From the NCBI GenBank assembly GCA_019239815.1, contig JAFAZL010000292.1, positions 1 to 5,743 of the forward strand: a stretch of DNA of 5,743 nucleotides, in the 5' to 3' direction. Shown piece after piece: positions 1 through 4,438 of this stretch. The first letter of the stretch is position 1; the number at the start of each line of letters is the position of its first letter. The notes beneath the pieces are model-generated. The model searched no databases, was not told where the DNA came from, and saw only the letters and a list, made by a program, of their open reading frames with translations. This DNA is from Acidobacteriota bacterium. Lineage in GTDB: Bacteria > Acidobacteriota > Terriglobia > Acidoferrales > UBA7541. Made by a program: the position numbers and the translations under genes.

Positions 1-1
1 T

Positions 2-238
2 GCCAGCGAGTAGTCCGAGCGCTCCGCCGAGCACGACGCCGGTGCCTGCACCAGCCGTCGCTCCTTCAGGCGCTTTCGTTGCCTTTTCAGTTCCGATCTC
101 CCGCGTGCCGAGGTTCTCCGGGAGCAAAACCGAGATGTCGCCGGAAGCGAATCCCGCATTCACGAGCCCGTCAGCCGCCTGCTCTGCGCCGTTACGAGTC
201 GAGTAGATTCCGAACACTGCCGTCTTCTTGTCAGCCAT
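2..238 (-). CDS. YflT/general stress protein 17M-like protein, N-terminal part (runs off the window)
   Basis: Seventy-nine codons are visible, from an ATG at 238 to the left edge; the C-terminus lies outside. The start is supported by AAAGGAG at 246-252, seven bases upstream. The protein opens MADKKTAVFGIYSTRNGAEQ. Residues 6-40 look like a small alpha/beta fold in which a strand (AVFGIY) is followed by a helix 'counting' residues (AEQAADGLVNAGF) and a second strand (DISVLLPEN). This is the pattern of the YflT/GSP17M-like domain found in general stress proteins. From residue 59 the chain becomes Gly/Ala-rich (TAGAGTGVVLGGALGLLAG), a glycine-zipper hydrophobic segment that probably inserts in or associates with the membrane. 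Acidobacterial proteins of this type keep a nearly identical N-terminus and total roughly 150-180 residues, from memory. The molecular function of the family is unknown; a stress role is inferred from the Bacillus relatives. Confidence 0.75.
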   Translation of the reverse strand, partial: MADKKTAVFGIYSTRNGAEQAADGLVNAGFASGDISVLLPENLGTREIGTEKATKAPEGATAGAGTGVVLGGALGLLAG

Positions 239-320
239 TGGGTGTCTCCTTTGAGTCGTCATCGAGTCTTCATCTTCAAAATAGTCGAATCACGATCGAT
301 CGCAAACTGCTGAGAAAAAT
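239..320. other. Short intergenic gap
   Basis: This gap separates the BON gene stop from the YflT-like gene start. It contains the latter's ribosome binding site (246-252) and a 10-base perfect palindrome, CGATCGATCG, at 293-302. No hairpin followed by a T tract is seen on the minus strand, so read-through from the BON gene into the YflT-like gene is possible. Confidence 0.5.
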
Positions 321-734
321 TCAGGATTTGGGTGCCGCAACGGTAAGTTGACTGGTCACATTTCCCTGGCCGGCAATCTCAGTCGCCTTGGCCTCGACCG
401 CAGCCTTCTCGTCATCCGACCGCACAGGCCCCTTCAGAGTGACTTTGCCGTCTTGGCTGATGATCTTGACGTTGTGCGCATACGTTGAAAGCGTCGTGTC
501 GTCGTGTAGCGCGGAGCGAATTTTCTTCGTAAGATCGCGGTCCGCCGGATTCATTTTTTGCTTGTCGGCCGTCGTCGCGCCCGTCGACTGATCGCCCTTA
601 TTGTTCTTTGTGTTGTCGGCCGCCGGCTGCTGTGTATCCTGCGTTCGAACGCTCGTTGCAGGCAGCGACGAACCCAGGAATAAGCAGCCCCCCAACACCA
701 ACGCCTCGATTCCGATCTTCTTGGACAGGTTCAT
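321..734 (-). CDS. Secreted or lipid-anchored BON-domain protein
   Basis: This is a 137-residue protein with an N-terminal export signal: basic MNLSKKIG, a hydrophobic core at about 8-24, and a possible lipobox LGGC with Cys17. Hydrophobic residues continue past that Cys, so ordinary signal peptidase cleavage after LPA or a nearby site is also possible. Residues about 28-62 are a low-complexity Gln/Asn/Thr/Lys linker. Residues about 65-133 form a single BON domain: a helix (DRDLTKKIRSALHDD), a strand (NVKIISQDGKVTLKG), then a second helix (SDDEKAAVEAKATEIAG) and a closing strand (NVTSQLTVA). BON domains bind phospholipid surfaces and occur in osmotic-shock proteins such as OsmY, so a periplasmic envelope-stress role is the natural inference. 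The ATG at 734 has AGGAG at 741-745, six bases away. The gene is transcribed away from the VWFA gene across a 157-base region. Confidence 0.88.
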   Translation of the reverse strand: MNLSKKIGIEALVLGGCLFLGSSLPATSVRTQDTQQPAADNTKNNKGDQSTGATTADKQKMNPADRDLTKKIRSALHDDTTLSTYAHNVKIISQDGKVTLKGPVRSDDEKAAVEAKATEIAGQGNVTSQLTVAAPKS

Positions 735-891
735 GGTGATCTCCTAACCAGAGTGAAGGTAAGCCGCTGGATGCAAAGCTGATATCGGGGGAACGGTGTA
801 CTACGCTTCGGAAAATTGCCGTAGTTTGCGGGAACAAATGGGTTAAAACATGCGTTTCAATGTGCAATCTGTTTAGCCGGTCGGGAGACGC
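735..891. promoter_or_regulatory. Divergent intergenic region with a nested inverted repeat
   Basis: This region must hold the promoters of both the BON gene (minus) and the VWFA gene (plus). Its centre carries ACTACG at 800-805 and its exact reverse complement CGTAGT at 820-825, with CGG (809-811) and CCG (819-821) nested around an A/T-rich core. Such a symmetrical site suggests a dimeric regulator. The hexamer GGGAAC occurs twice on the plus strand, at 789-794 and 830-835. No good sigma-70 promoter was found on either strand. Confidence 0.4.
831..857 (+). promoter_or_regulatory. Possible ECF-sigma-type promoter for the VWFA gene
   Basis: GGAAC at 831-835 is followed after 17 bases by CGTTT at 853-857. 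This is the general pattern of promoters read by extracytoplasmic-function sigma factors (GGAAC, 16-17 bases, CGT-type -10). It would put the transcript start about 30 bases before the ATG at 892. These are short motifs and the match could be chance. Confidence 0.3.
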
Positions 892-1878
892 ATGCGAATA
901 CGAGCTTCGGCATCCATTCGGCGCTTGGCCACCATTGGGATTCCGATGGCTGTTCTCTGTATGCTCGCGCCGACTCTGCGAACTCAAGGATCGATTCAGG
1001 TAGACGTAAATCTCGTCAACGTTGCATTTTCGGTTCGCGACGCGGGTGGTGCGCTTGTTGACGGCCTCTCACAAGACGACTTCGAAGTGCTGGAAGACTC
1101 CGCGCCGCAGAAAATCGCCTACTTCGCCAAAAGCACTGACGTGCCGCTGACTTTAGGACTCATCGTGGACGCGAGTGGCAGTCAGGATCGTTTCGAAATG
1201 CAGCATGAACACGATCTCGACGCATTTTTGAAGTCAGTTCTCGGCCCCAAGGACCGAGCTTTTTTGGTTGGATTCGGAAACTACGTGCGCCTGGTCAGCG
1301 ATTTCTCTCGATCCGGCAACGAGATGATGCGGCAGTGGAAGCTCTATTCGAAGAACCCCCAGAATTTTCCAGAGTTGGGCCCGCACGAATCGCGCGATCT
1401 AGGCACGGCATTCTACGATTCAATTTTCTATTCCGTCGAAAATAAGCTCGCCAAAGAAACTGGACGTCGCGCATTGCTGATCTTCAGTGACGGCGAAGAC
1501 AACTCCAGCTCGCACGACATGATGACAACGATCGAAGAGGCGCAACAAACCAATGTCCTGCTCTTTTCGATCCGATACACGCAGAAAGAGCACGGGAAGC
1601 TAACCGCCCGCAATCAGTACGGAATTCGCGTGATGGAACGGATCGCTCACGAAACCGGCGGAATGCACATCGATGCGCAACAAACGGACCCGAAGACGTA
1701 TTTTCGTCAAATTGCGGAAGAACTGCGAACTTCCTATGAATTGGGTTATTACCCGGCGACCTCCGCGAAGGACGACACCTTTCACAAGATCGTCGTGCGC
1801 GTGAAGAAACCTGGACTCACCGTGCGATCCCGCACTGGTTACTTTTCCCGCGGACAAGTCGTCGCCCCGAAGGACTAA
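892..1878 (+). CDS. Secreted VWFA domain protein (VWFA-related Acidobacterial family)
   Basis: This is a 328-residue protein with a signal peptide at 1-33: Arg-rich MRIRASASIRR, a hydrophobic core, and probable cleavage near LRTQG. Residues about 36-80 form the small beta domain that precedes the VWFA fold in this family (VNLVNVAFSVRD, then DGLSQDDFEVLEDSAPQKI). The VWFA domain runs from about 85 to 280. Its metal-binding MIDAS site looks complete: DASGS at 93-97, Thr172 in GTAFYDS, and the Asp of FSDGEDN at 200. The end (SYELGYYP, then VVRVKKPGLTVRSRTGYF) is the usual C-terminal strand region of TIGR03436 proteins. The family is expanded in Acidobacteria; its ligand is unknown, and metal-dependent extracytoplasmic binding is inferred. 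An in-frame TAG at 874-876 rules out earlier starts. GGGAG at 883-887 lies only four bases from the ATG, so initiation may be modest. Confidence 0.92.
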   Translation: MRIRASASIRRLATIGIPMAVLCMLAPTLRTQGSIQVDVNLVNVAFSVRDAGGALVDGLSQDDFEVLEDSAPQKIAYFAKSTDVPLTLGLIVDASGSQDRFEMQHEHDLDAFLKSVLGPKDRAFLVGFGNYVRLVSDFSRSGNEMMRQWKLYSKNPQNFPELGPHESRDLGTAFYDSIFYSVENKLAKETGRRALLIFSDGEDNSSSHDMMTTIEEAQQTNVLLFSIRYTQKEHGKLTARNQYGIRVMERIAHETGGMHIDAQQTDPKTYFRQIAEELRTSYELGYYPATSAKDDTFHKIVVRVKKPGLTVRSRTGYFSRGQVVAPKD

Positions 1879-2282
1879 TCGCGAGGCGTGACGTGCGCCA
1901 TAGTGTAGACGCCGAGCATGACACCAAAGGGCAGCTCCGGCATGGCCAATAGCGCGGCCGCTACGACGAGGAGCCGAGCTGCGTTCGGGCTAGCCATCAA
2001 CGCAAGCCCCGCGACAATTCCCAGCAAAGCCGAAATCCCAGACCACACGATCACAACGCTATAAAGAATGTGGAAGCCCGTCATCAGCGAGTACGGATCA
2101 GGAACGCGCGTGAGCAACGCCCCAAACATTAGTGTCCCCGTCGTTGTGAACGCGATGAGCCACAGCGTCATCGCAACGCGATACAAACCGTAAACAATCC
2201 AGACCAACCCCAGAGTTCGCGTACCGCCGACTGTGAGTGTGCCGGGATTTGCGGAATACAAGCTGCGCGCGTCGGAAGCCAT
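1875..2282 (-). CDS. Small integral membrane protein, unknown function
   Basis: With the ATG at 2282 this encodes 135 residues. That start is chosen because AAGGAG lies eight bases upstream; an in-frame start at 2321 would add 13 residues but would place this ribosome binding site inside the gene. The protein has a short polar N-terminus (about 1-22) and then hydrophobic segments at about 24-57 (with an internal Arg35), 68-95 and 102-127, consistent with three or four transmembrane helices. The tail is short (HVTPRD). I see no catalytic motif and do not recognise the family. Its TAG stop overlaps the TAA stop of the VWFA gene on the opposite strand. Alternative identities such as a DoxX-like or DUF-type membrane protein cannot be separated by eye. 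Confidence 0.72.
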   Translation of the reverse strand: MASDARSLYSANPGTLTVGGTRTLGLVWIVYGLYRVAMTLWLIAFTTTGTLMFGALLTRVPDPYSLMTGFHILYSVVIVWSGISALLGIVAGLALMASPNAARLLVVAAALLAMPELPFGVMLGVYTMAHVTPRD

Positions 2283-2290
2283 CTTGCTTT

Positions 2291-2296
2291 CTCCTT
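2291..2296 (-). promoter_or_regulatory. Ribosome binding site that sets the start at 2282
   Basis: On the minus strand this reads AAGGAG, followed by an eight-base spacer and ATG. It matches the binding sites of the other minus-strand genes and favours the 135-residue form of the membrane protein over the form starting at 2321. Confidence 0.7.
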
Positions 2297-2334
2297 GAGC
2301 GCCGAGCGCCGCACTGCTCAACGGACGTGGCGCA

Positions 2335-2383
2335 ACAAAAAAGAAAAAGTCGAAGCAAGTCCGGGCCTGAATTCTTCGAAGAA
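2335..2383 (-). terminator. Possible terminator downstream of the histone-H1-like gene
   Basis: On the minus strand TCGAAG (2374-2379) can pair with CTTCGA (2350-2355) across an 18-base loop, followed directly by a T-rich run opposite the A-rich stretch 2335-2349. The upstream arm is also part of a 12-base perfect palindrome, TTCTTCGAAGAA (2372-2383), so a small competing hairpin exists. The stem is short and not GC-rich, so terminator strength is doubtful. Confidence 0.35.
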
Positions 2384-2419
2384 GTTAGCGACAAACCTCA
2401 AAAGGAGCCAATTTCGGTG

Positions 2420-2779
2420 CTATCGGCGAGCCCGCCTCGGCCTCCGCGCCGAAGTTATCCTCTTGGCCTTTCGCGTGGCTCCGCGAGTCTTGGTCGCCGC
2501 TTTGCGAGCAACCTTGCGGGCCCTAGCCCGAACTGAACTCGCCGCCGCACGCACCTTACGCGCTGGCTTGGATCGTTGCGCTTTAGACACGGTGTTTTTG
2601 CCTTTGCGCGCGAGCTTCGTCGCTTCCCGCTTTGCTTCCTTCACAGCTGTTTCGGTCCCGCCAACAATCGCATCCTTGGCGGCGTCCGCTTTGGCGGCAA
2701 TCACGCCGAGCGTCGATCCGATTGATTCCGCAACACTGACGAGCAGATCTTGTGACTTGGATTTCTGGGACGTGGCCAC
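2420..2779 (-). CDS. Histone-H1-like basic protein (probable nucleoid-associated protein)
   Basis: This 119-residue protein starts at a GTG codon (2779) with AAGGAG six bases upstream at 2786-2791. It has two parts. Residues 1-49 are mixed and helix-forming (DLLVSVAESIGSTLGVIAAK, then an Ala-rich stretch with acidic residues). Residues 50-119 are strongly basic: 30 of 70 are Lys or Arg with a single acidic residue, interspersed with Ala, Thr, Ser and Pro and ending RRPRRARR. This tail resembles eukaryotic H1 C-terminal tails and bacterial H1-like proteins (HctB, AlgP/AlgR3-like, the basic tails of some HU proteins). It is expected to bind DNA without sequence specificity and compact the nucleoid. 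The Ala/Lys/Arg composition is biased, so homology to a specific family is not assured. The N-terminal helix might mediate oligomerisation or membrane contact. Confidence 0.75.
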   Translation of the reverse strand: MATSQKSKSQDLLVSVAESIGSTLGVIAAKADAAKDAIVGGTETAVKEAKREATKLARKGKNTVSKAQRSKPARKVRAAASSVRARARKVARKAATKTRGATRKAKRITSARRPRRARR

Positions 2780-2935
2780 GATAGGCTCCTTAAATTCAAA
2801 TCAAGAAACACAAAAACATAAAGATGCGCAATGCGCGGTCCCGCATAGAAGAAAATCAGCGCGAGAGGTTTTGTTGCGACCCGCGACAAAAATTAAGACG
2901 CGAGCCGCCGCAGTTCTCCGCTCGCGCCAATCACA
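2780..2935. other. Intergenic region upstream of the histone-like gene
   Basis: This contains the ribosome binding site of the GTG-start gene, an A-rich stretch at about 2791-2820 (T-rich on the coding strand), a cluster of overlapping repeats around TGCGCAATGCGC (2824-2835) and a possible terminator for the upstream gene at 2885-2926. No clear -35/-10 pair was found for the histone-like gene. Confidence 0.4.
2885..2926 (-). terminator. Possible intrinsic terminator after the lmo0937-type gene
   Basis: On the minus strand, ten bases beyond the stop codon, CGCGAGC (2920-2926) pairs perfectly with GCTCGCG (2899-2905) around a 14-base loop. It is followed within a few bases by TTAATTTTTG. The seven-pair GC-rich stem plus T run fits a rho-independent terminator, although the loop is large. 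Confidence 0.42.
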
Positions 2936-3091
2936 CTAAACCGGCCTTCGACCTTGGATCACGCGAATCAGCACAACGATAATCGCGAGGACCAGCAGGA
3001 TATGAACAAATCCGCCCAGCGTATACGACGACACCATCCCAACCAGCCAAAGAATGATCAGAATTACCGCTATCGTCCAAAGCAAGTCCAT
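2936..3091 (-). CDS. lmo0937-type mini membrane protein, 51 residues
   Basis: The ATG at 3091 is preceded by GAGGAG five bases upstream (3097-3102). The open frame continues to 3193, but the extra 34 residues have no matching ribosome binding site and would cover this one, so the short form is preferred. The protein has two hydrophobic helices, about 3-20 (LLWTIAVILIILWLVGMV) and 29-45, joined by SSYTLGGFVH, and a basic tail IRVIQGRRPV. The order 'LWTI...LWL.G...YTLGG..HILLV...V.LIR.IQGRRP' is what I recall of the lmo0937/DUF5670 family, widespread very small membrane proteins of unknown function usually about 50 residues long. They often lie near stress genes, as here with YtxH upstream. A hairpin-shaped membrane protein is the structural inference; no function is known. 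Confidence 0.85.
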   Translation of the reverse strand: MDLLWTIAVILIILWLVGMVSSYTLGGFVHILLVLAIIVVLIRVIQGRRPV

Positions 3092-3096
3092 AAAAT

Positions 3097-3102
3097 CTCC
3101 TC
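3097..3102 (-). promoter_or_regulatory. Ribosome binding site that sets the start at 3091
   Basis: GAGGAG on the minus strand, five bases before the ATG, decides between the 51-residue and 85-residue readings of the lmo0937-type gene. Confidence 0.75.
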
Positions 3103-3193
3103 GAATCGGCGTTAGTTGTATGTCACCTACGATGGGCCCACCGACGGCGAATCCGCATGAAACGCCGTTCGGCTGAAAAACTAGCACCAGCAA

Positions 3194-3514
3194 CTACGAC
3201 GTCGACGTCGCGTTCCTTGCCTCGCGGAACGCTACCTCCGCGCTGTCGGCAACGTCGTTCACATAGTCTTTCGCATCCCCGACGGTCCGGTTCACGTACT
3301 CCTTCGCATCAGCCACATTCCGCCGCACCCGGCGAACCACCGTTTTGCCTCGGTCCGTAAGGTCGTCCACGCCGTCCTGCGCTGTACTTCGAATCCGGTC
3401 CCGCGTGTCTTCACCTGATGCCGGTGCGAAAAGAAGGCCCAACGCAGCACCGGCTCCGAGGCCGATCGCGAAGGCCGAAGCCACTTGCGGCCAGCTATTT
3501 CGATTGCGAATCAT
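3194..3514 (-). CDS. YtxH-domain protein
   Basis: This 106-residue protein has a short basic N-terminus (MIRNRNSW), one Gly/Ala-rich transmembrane or membrane-associated segment at about 11-31 (VASAFAIGLGAGAALGLLFA) and then the hallmark GLLFAPASGEDTR (26-38) of YtxH proteins, whose consensus is GLL.AP.SG..TR. The rest (39-106) is a long, charged, probably amphipathic helix. It contains two near-identical 11-residue units, VADAKEYVNRT and VGDAKDYVNDV (residues 67-88), a periodicity seen in LEA-like and apolipoprotein-like helices. YtxH is a general stress protein in Bacillus with unknown biochemical role; an envelope-stress or desiccation function is inferred. The ATG at 3514 has AAGGAG at 3526-3531, with a rather long spacer of 11 bases. 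The lmo0937-type gene follows after 102 bases. Confidence 0.87.
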   Translation of the reverse strand: MIRNRNSWPQVASAFAIGLGAGAALGLLFAPASGEDTRDRIRSTAQDGVDDLTDRGKTVVRRVRRNVADAKEYVNRTVGDAKDYVNDVADSAEVAFREARNATSTS

Positions 3515-3687
3515 GACGTTAGAATCTCCTTGATTGAACTCTCCACTTTCAATTTCTCTCGTCCCTGGGCCAACCCACCGCCGCGTCGTGTCTCCCTTAG
3601 TTCCGAGTTGCGCGTCTCAACCGCGGCCAGAAACTATTCGATCTCTCACAATTCGCGGACGATATCCCCGGGTGCGCACTGCTGCCA
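3515..3687. other. Intergenic region upstream of the YtxH gene
   Basis: Apart from the YtxH ribosome binding site (3526-3531) I see no convincing promoter, terminator or repeat. On the minus strand a GGAAC lies at 3600-3604 but has no suitable -10 partner at 16-17 bases. Open frames crossing this stretch on either strand lack ribosome binding sites and recognisable protein patterns. Confidence 0.4.
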
Positions 3688-3780
3688 TCAGGTAAAAGGC
3701 GTAGGGCGCGTCGAGTCTTCGTGTAGTGACTTAAATTTCCGACCCGCGTCACGGTTGACGAGACCCGTCGCCGCTCCCAT
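3688..3780 (-). CDS. Candidate 30-residue small protein, possibly translationally coupled
   Basis: An ATG at 3780 opens a 30-codon frame (MGAATGLVNRDAGRKFKSLH, then EDSTRPTPFT) ending in TGA at 3688-3690. The reason to list it is initiation context: AAGGAG at 3788-3793 lies seven bases upstream, as good as the sites of the established minus-strand genes. This site overlaps the last codons of the 65-residue gene, whose TGA (3783-3785) sits between the site and the ATG, an arrangement typical of translational coupling. The peptide is basic and polar, with no hydrophobic helix, and I recognise no family. It could instead be a fortuitous frame or the remains of a decayed gene. Confidence 0.35.
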   Translation of the reverse strand: MGAATGLVNRDAGRKFKSLHEDSTRPTPFT

Positions 3781-3782
3781 CC

Positions 3783-3980
3783 TCAATCTCCTTCCGGCAA
3801 GCTCGACGAAATCTTCGCCACAATCTGCTGGCTTCGTTGATCGAAAACGAAGTACTCACCAGGCGAGGCGGCATACAGCTGTTGAAGACGATCCCTCGCA
3901 TGCGTCAGTTCGGAAGCCGCTTCCAGCCAGATAAAGCTTCCGTCGTTGTGCCGCCTCAGAATGTCGTACGATGCGGACAT
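3783..3980 (-). CDS. Small hypothetical protein, 65 residues
   Basis: The frame is open from a TTG at 4106, but conservation-like features begin at the ATG at 3980, which gives 65 residues beginning MSASYDILRRHNDGSFIWLE. A weak GGGGGA lies eight bases upstream (3989-3994); no ribosome binding site precedes the TTG, and the extra upstream residues look non-coding. The chain alternates strands and a helix: YDILRRHNDGSFIWLEAA, then helix ELTHARDRLQQLYAAS, then PGEYFVFDQRSQQIVAKI. This strand-helix-strand pattern with 'DG.. WLEA..L..A..R...L....PGEY.V.D...Q.IVA' resembles small acidobacterial proteins of unknown function that I have seen annotated only as hypothetical, sometimes beside two-component genes. 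It is soluble and cytoplasmic by appearance. It points away from the hybrid kinase gene. Confidence 0.62.
   Translation of the reverse strand: MSASYDILRRHNDGSFIWLEAASELTHARDRLQQLYAASPGEYFVFDQRSQQIVAKISSSLPEGD
3788..3793 (-). promoter_or_regulatory. Strong ribosome binding site at the end of the 65-residue gene
   Basis: AAGGAG on the minus strand lies within the final codons of the upstream gene and seven bases before the ATG at 3780. Its position makes sense only if something is translated from 3780, or if it is a chance purine run in coding sequence. Confidence 0.45.
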
Positions 3981-4279
3981 GTATCCGTTCCCCCGTGAAC
4001 TTAAGACTGAGCAGATATCGGCATTCGGAATTCCTAAATCCAACAAATTCACGCTACCGTTTAAAATGATGAGGTTATCGGTTGAGCTCCAGTAATCTGA
4101 CGACAAAAAATCAGGCGAATCACTGAGTACAGAACTATGTCGTTTCGAAAAGCGATGAGGAGTTTTTACGAGCAGTGCGACCTTATCCGAGGCTGAAGGT
4201 TGATTGGAAAATTCATATTTTGTCGGGGATTATGAACAACCCCTTCCCACTTTAGTATTGTCTTGCGCCGTCGCCTGAT
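3981..4279. other. AT-richer intergenic region between the divergent small gene and kinase gene
   Basis: No convincing gene lies here. Visible elements are a near-perfect palindrome TTCGGAATTCCTAA (4024-4037, GGAATTCC core) at the expected promoter distance from the minus-strand ATG at 3980, and a GGGG/CCCC pair around 4225-4246. A 19-codon plus-strand frame (4137-4196, MSFRKAMRSFYEQCDLIRG) has no upstream ribosome binding site, so it is not called a gene. Confidence 0.45.
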
Positions 4280-4288
4280 TGCTATAAT
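4280..4288 (+). promoter_or_regulatory. Extended -10 promoter for the hybrid kinase gene
   Basis: TGCTATAAT is a perfect match to the extended -10 pattern TGnTATAAT. The nearest -35-like hexamer, TTGTCT (4258-4263), is 19 bases upstream, longer than ideal, but extended -10 promoters need little -35 contact. Transcription would begin at about 4294-4296, giving a leader of about 145 bases before the ATG at 4439. Confidence 0.6.
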
Positions 4289-4294
4289 CACAGC

Positions 4295-4438
4295 ACCCTT
4301 CCTGTAGTCCGTCCCGACAGGTCTTTGTTTGAGTGAGCACACTCACTTGGGCCACTGGCCCATTGACTCCCGTGCTCAACGTCGAGTCGTCTCCCTCCTC
4401 TCAGCGACGAACTGGAACTATCGATAGCGAGGAAGGGC
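4295..4438 (+). promoter_or_regulatory. Structured 5' leader of the kinase mRNA (candidate cis-regulatory RNA)
   Basis: Between promoter and gene lie several inverted repeats: CCTGT/ACAGG (4301-4305, 4317-4321), AGTGAG/CTCACT with a CACA loop (4332-4347), and directly abutting it TGGGCC/GGCCCA with an ACT loop (4348-4362). TGAGCAC (4334-4340) is also perfectly complementary to GTGCTCA (4372-4378), which would exclude the second hairpin. A pyrimidine run (4391-4402) contains TCCTC (4396-4400), complementary to GAGGA (4429-4433) of the ribosome binding site. The loop between them holds the palindrome CTATCGATAG (4418-4427). I do not recognise a known riboswitch class. Confidence 0.4.

Noticed and set aside
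598..987. Minus-strand open frame of 129 codons spanning the BON/VWFA intergenic region
   Set aside because: It overlaps the starts of both convincing genes, has low-complexity His/Ser/Arg-rich composition and no recognisable domain, and would cover the divergent promoters.
2297..2310. Tandem direct repeat GAGCGCC x2 next to the ribosome binding site of the membrane gene
   Set aside because: Two seven-base copies are too little to call a functional repeat in GC-rich DNA.
2295..2939. Plus-strand open frame of 214 codons opposite the histone-like gene
   Set aside because: It is the complement of a Lys/Arg/Ala-rich gene, which naturally yields long open frames; it has Arg/Ala/Leu-biased composition and no family pattern. 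The minus-strand reading has a ribosome binding site and sensible composition.
3197..3210. Fourteen-base perfect palindrome CGACGTCGACGTCG at the end of the YtxH gene
   Set aside because: It lies within the final Thr-Ser-Thr-Ser codons, so the repeat is explained by repeated codons; the nearby T run is too far away for a classic terminator.
3485..3934. Plus-strand open frame of 149 codons
   Set aside because: It runs through the 5' end of the YtxH gene and the 65-residue gene, with Ser/Arg/Pro-rich sequence typical of an antisense frame and no ribosome binding site.
4137..4196. Nineteen-codon plus-strand frame upstream of the kinase promoter
   Set aside because: It has no ribosome binding site before the ATG and lies upstream of the best promoter, so nothing supports its expression.
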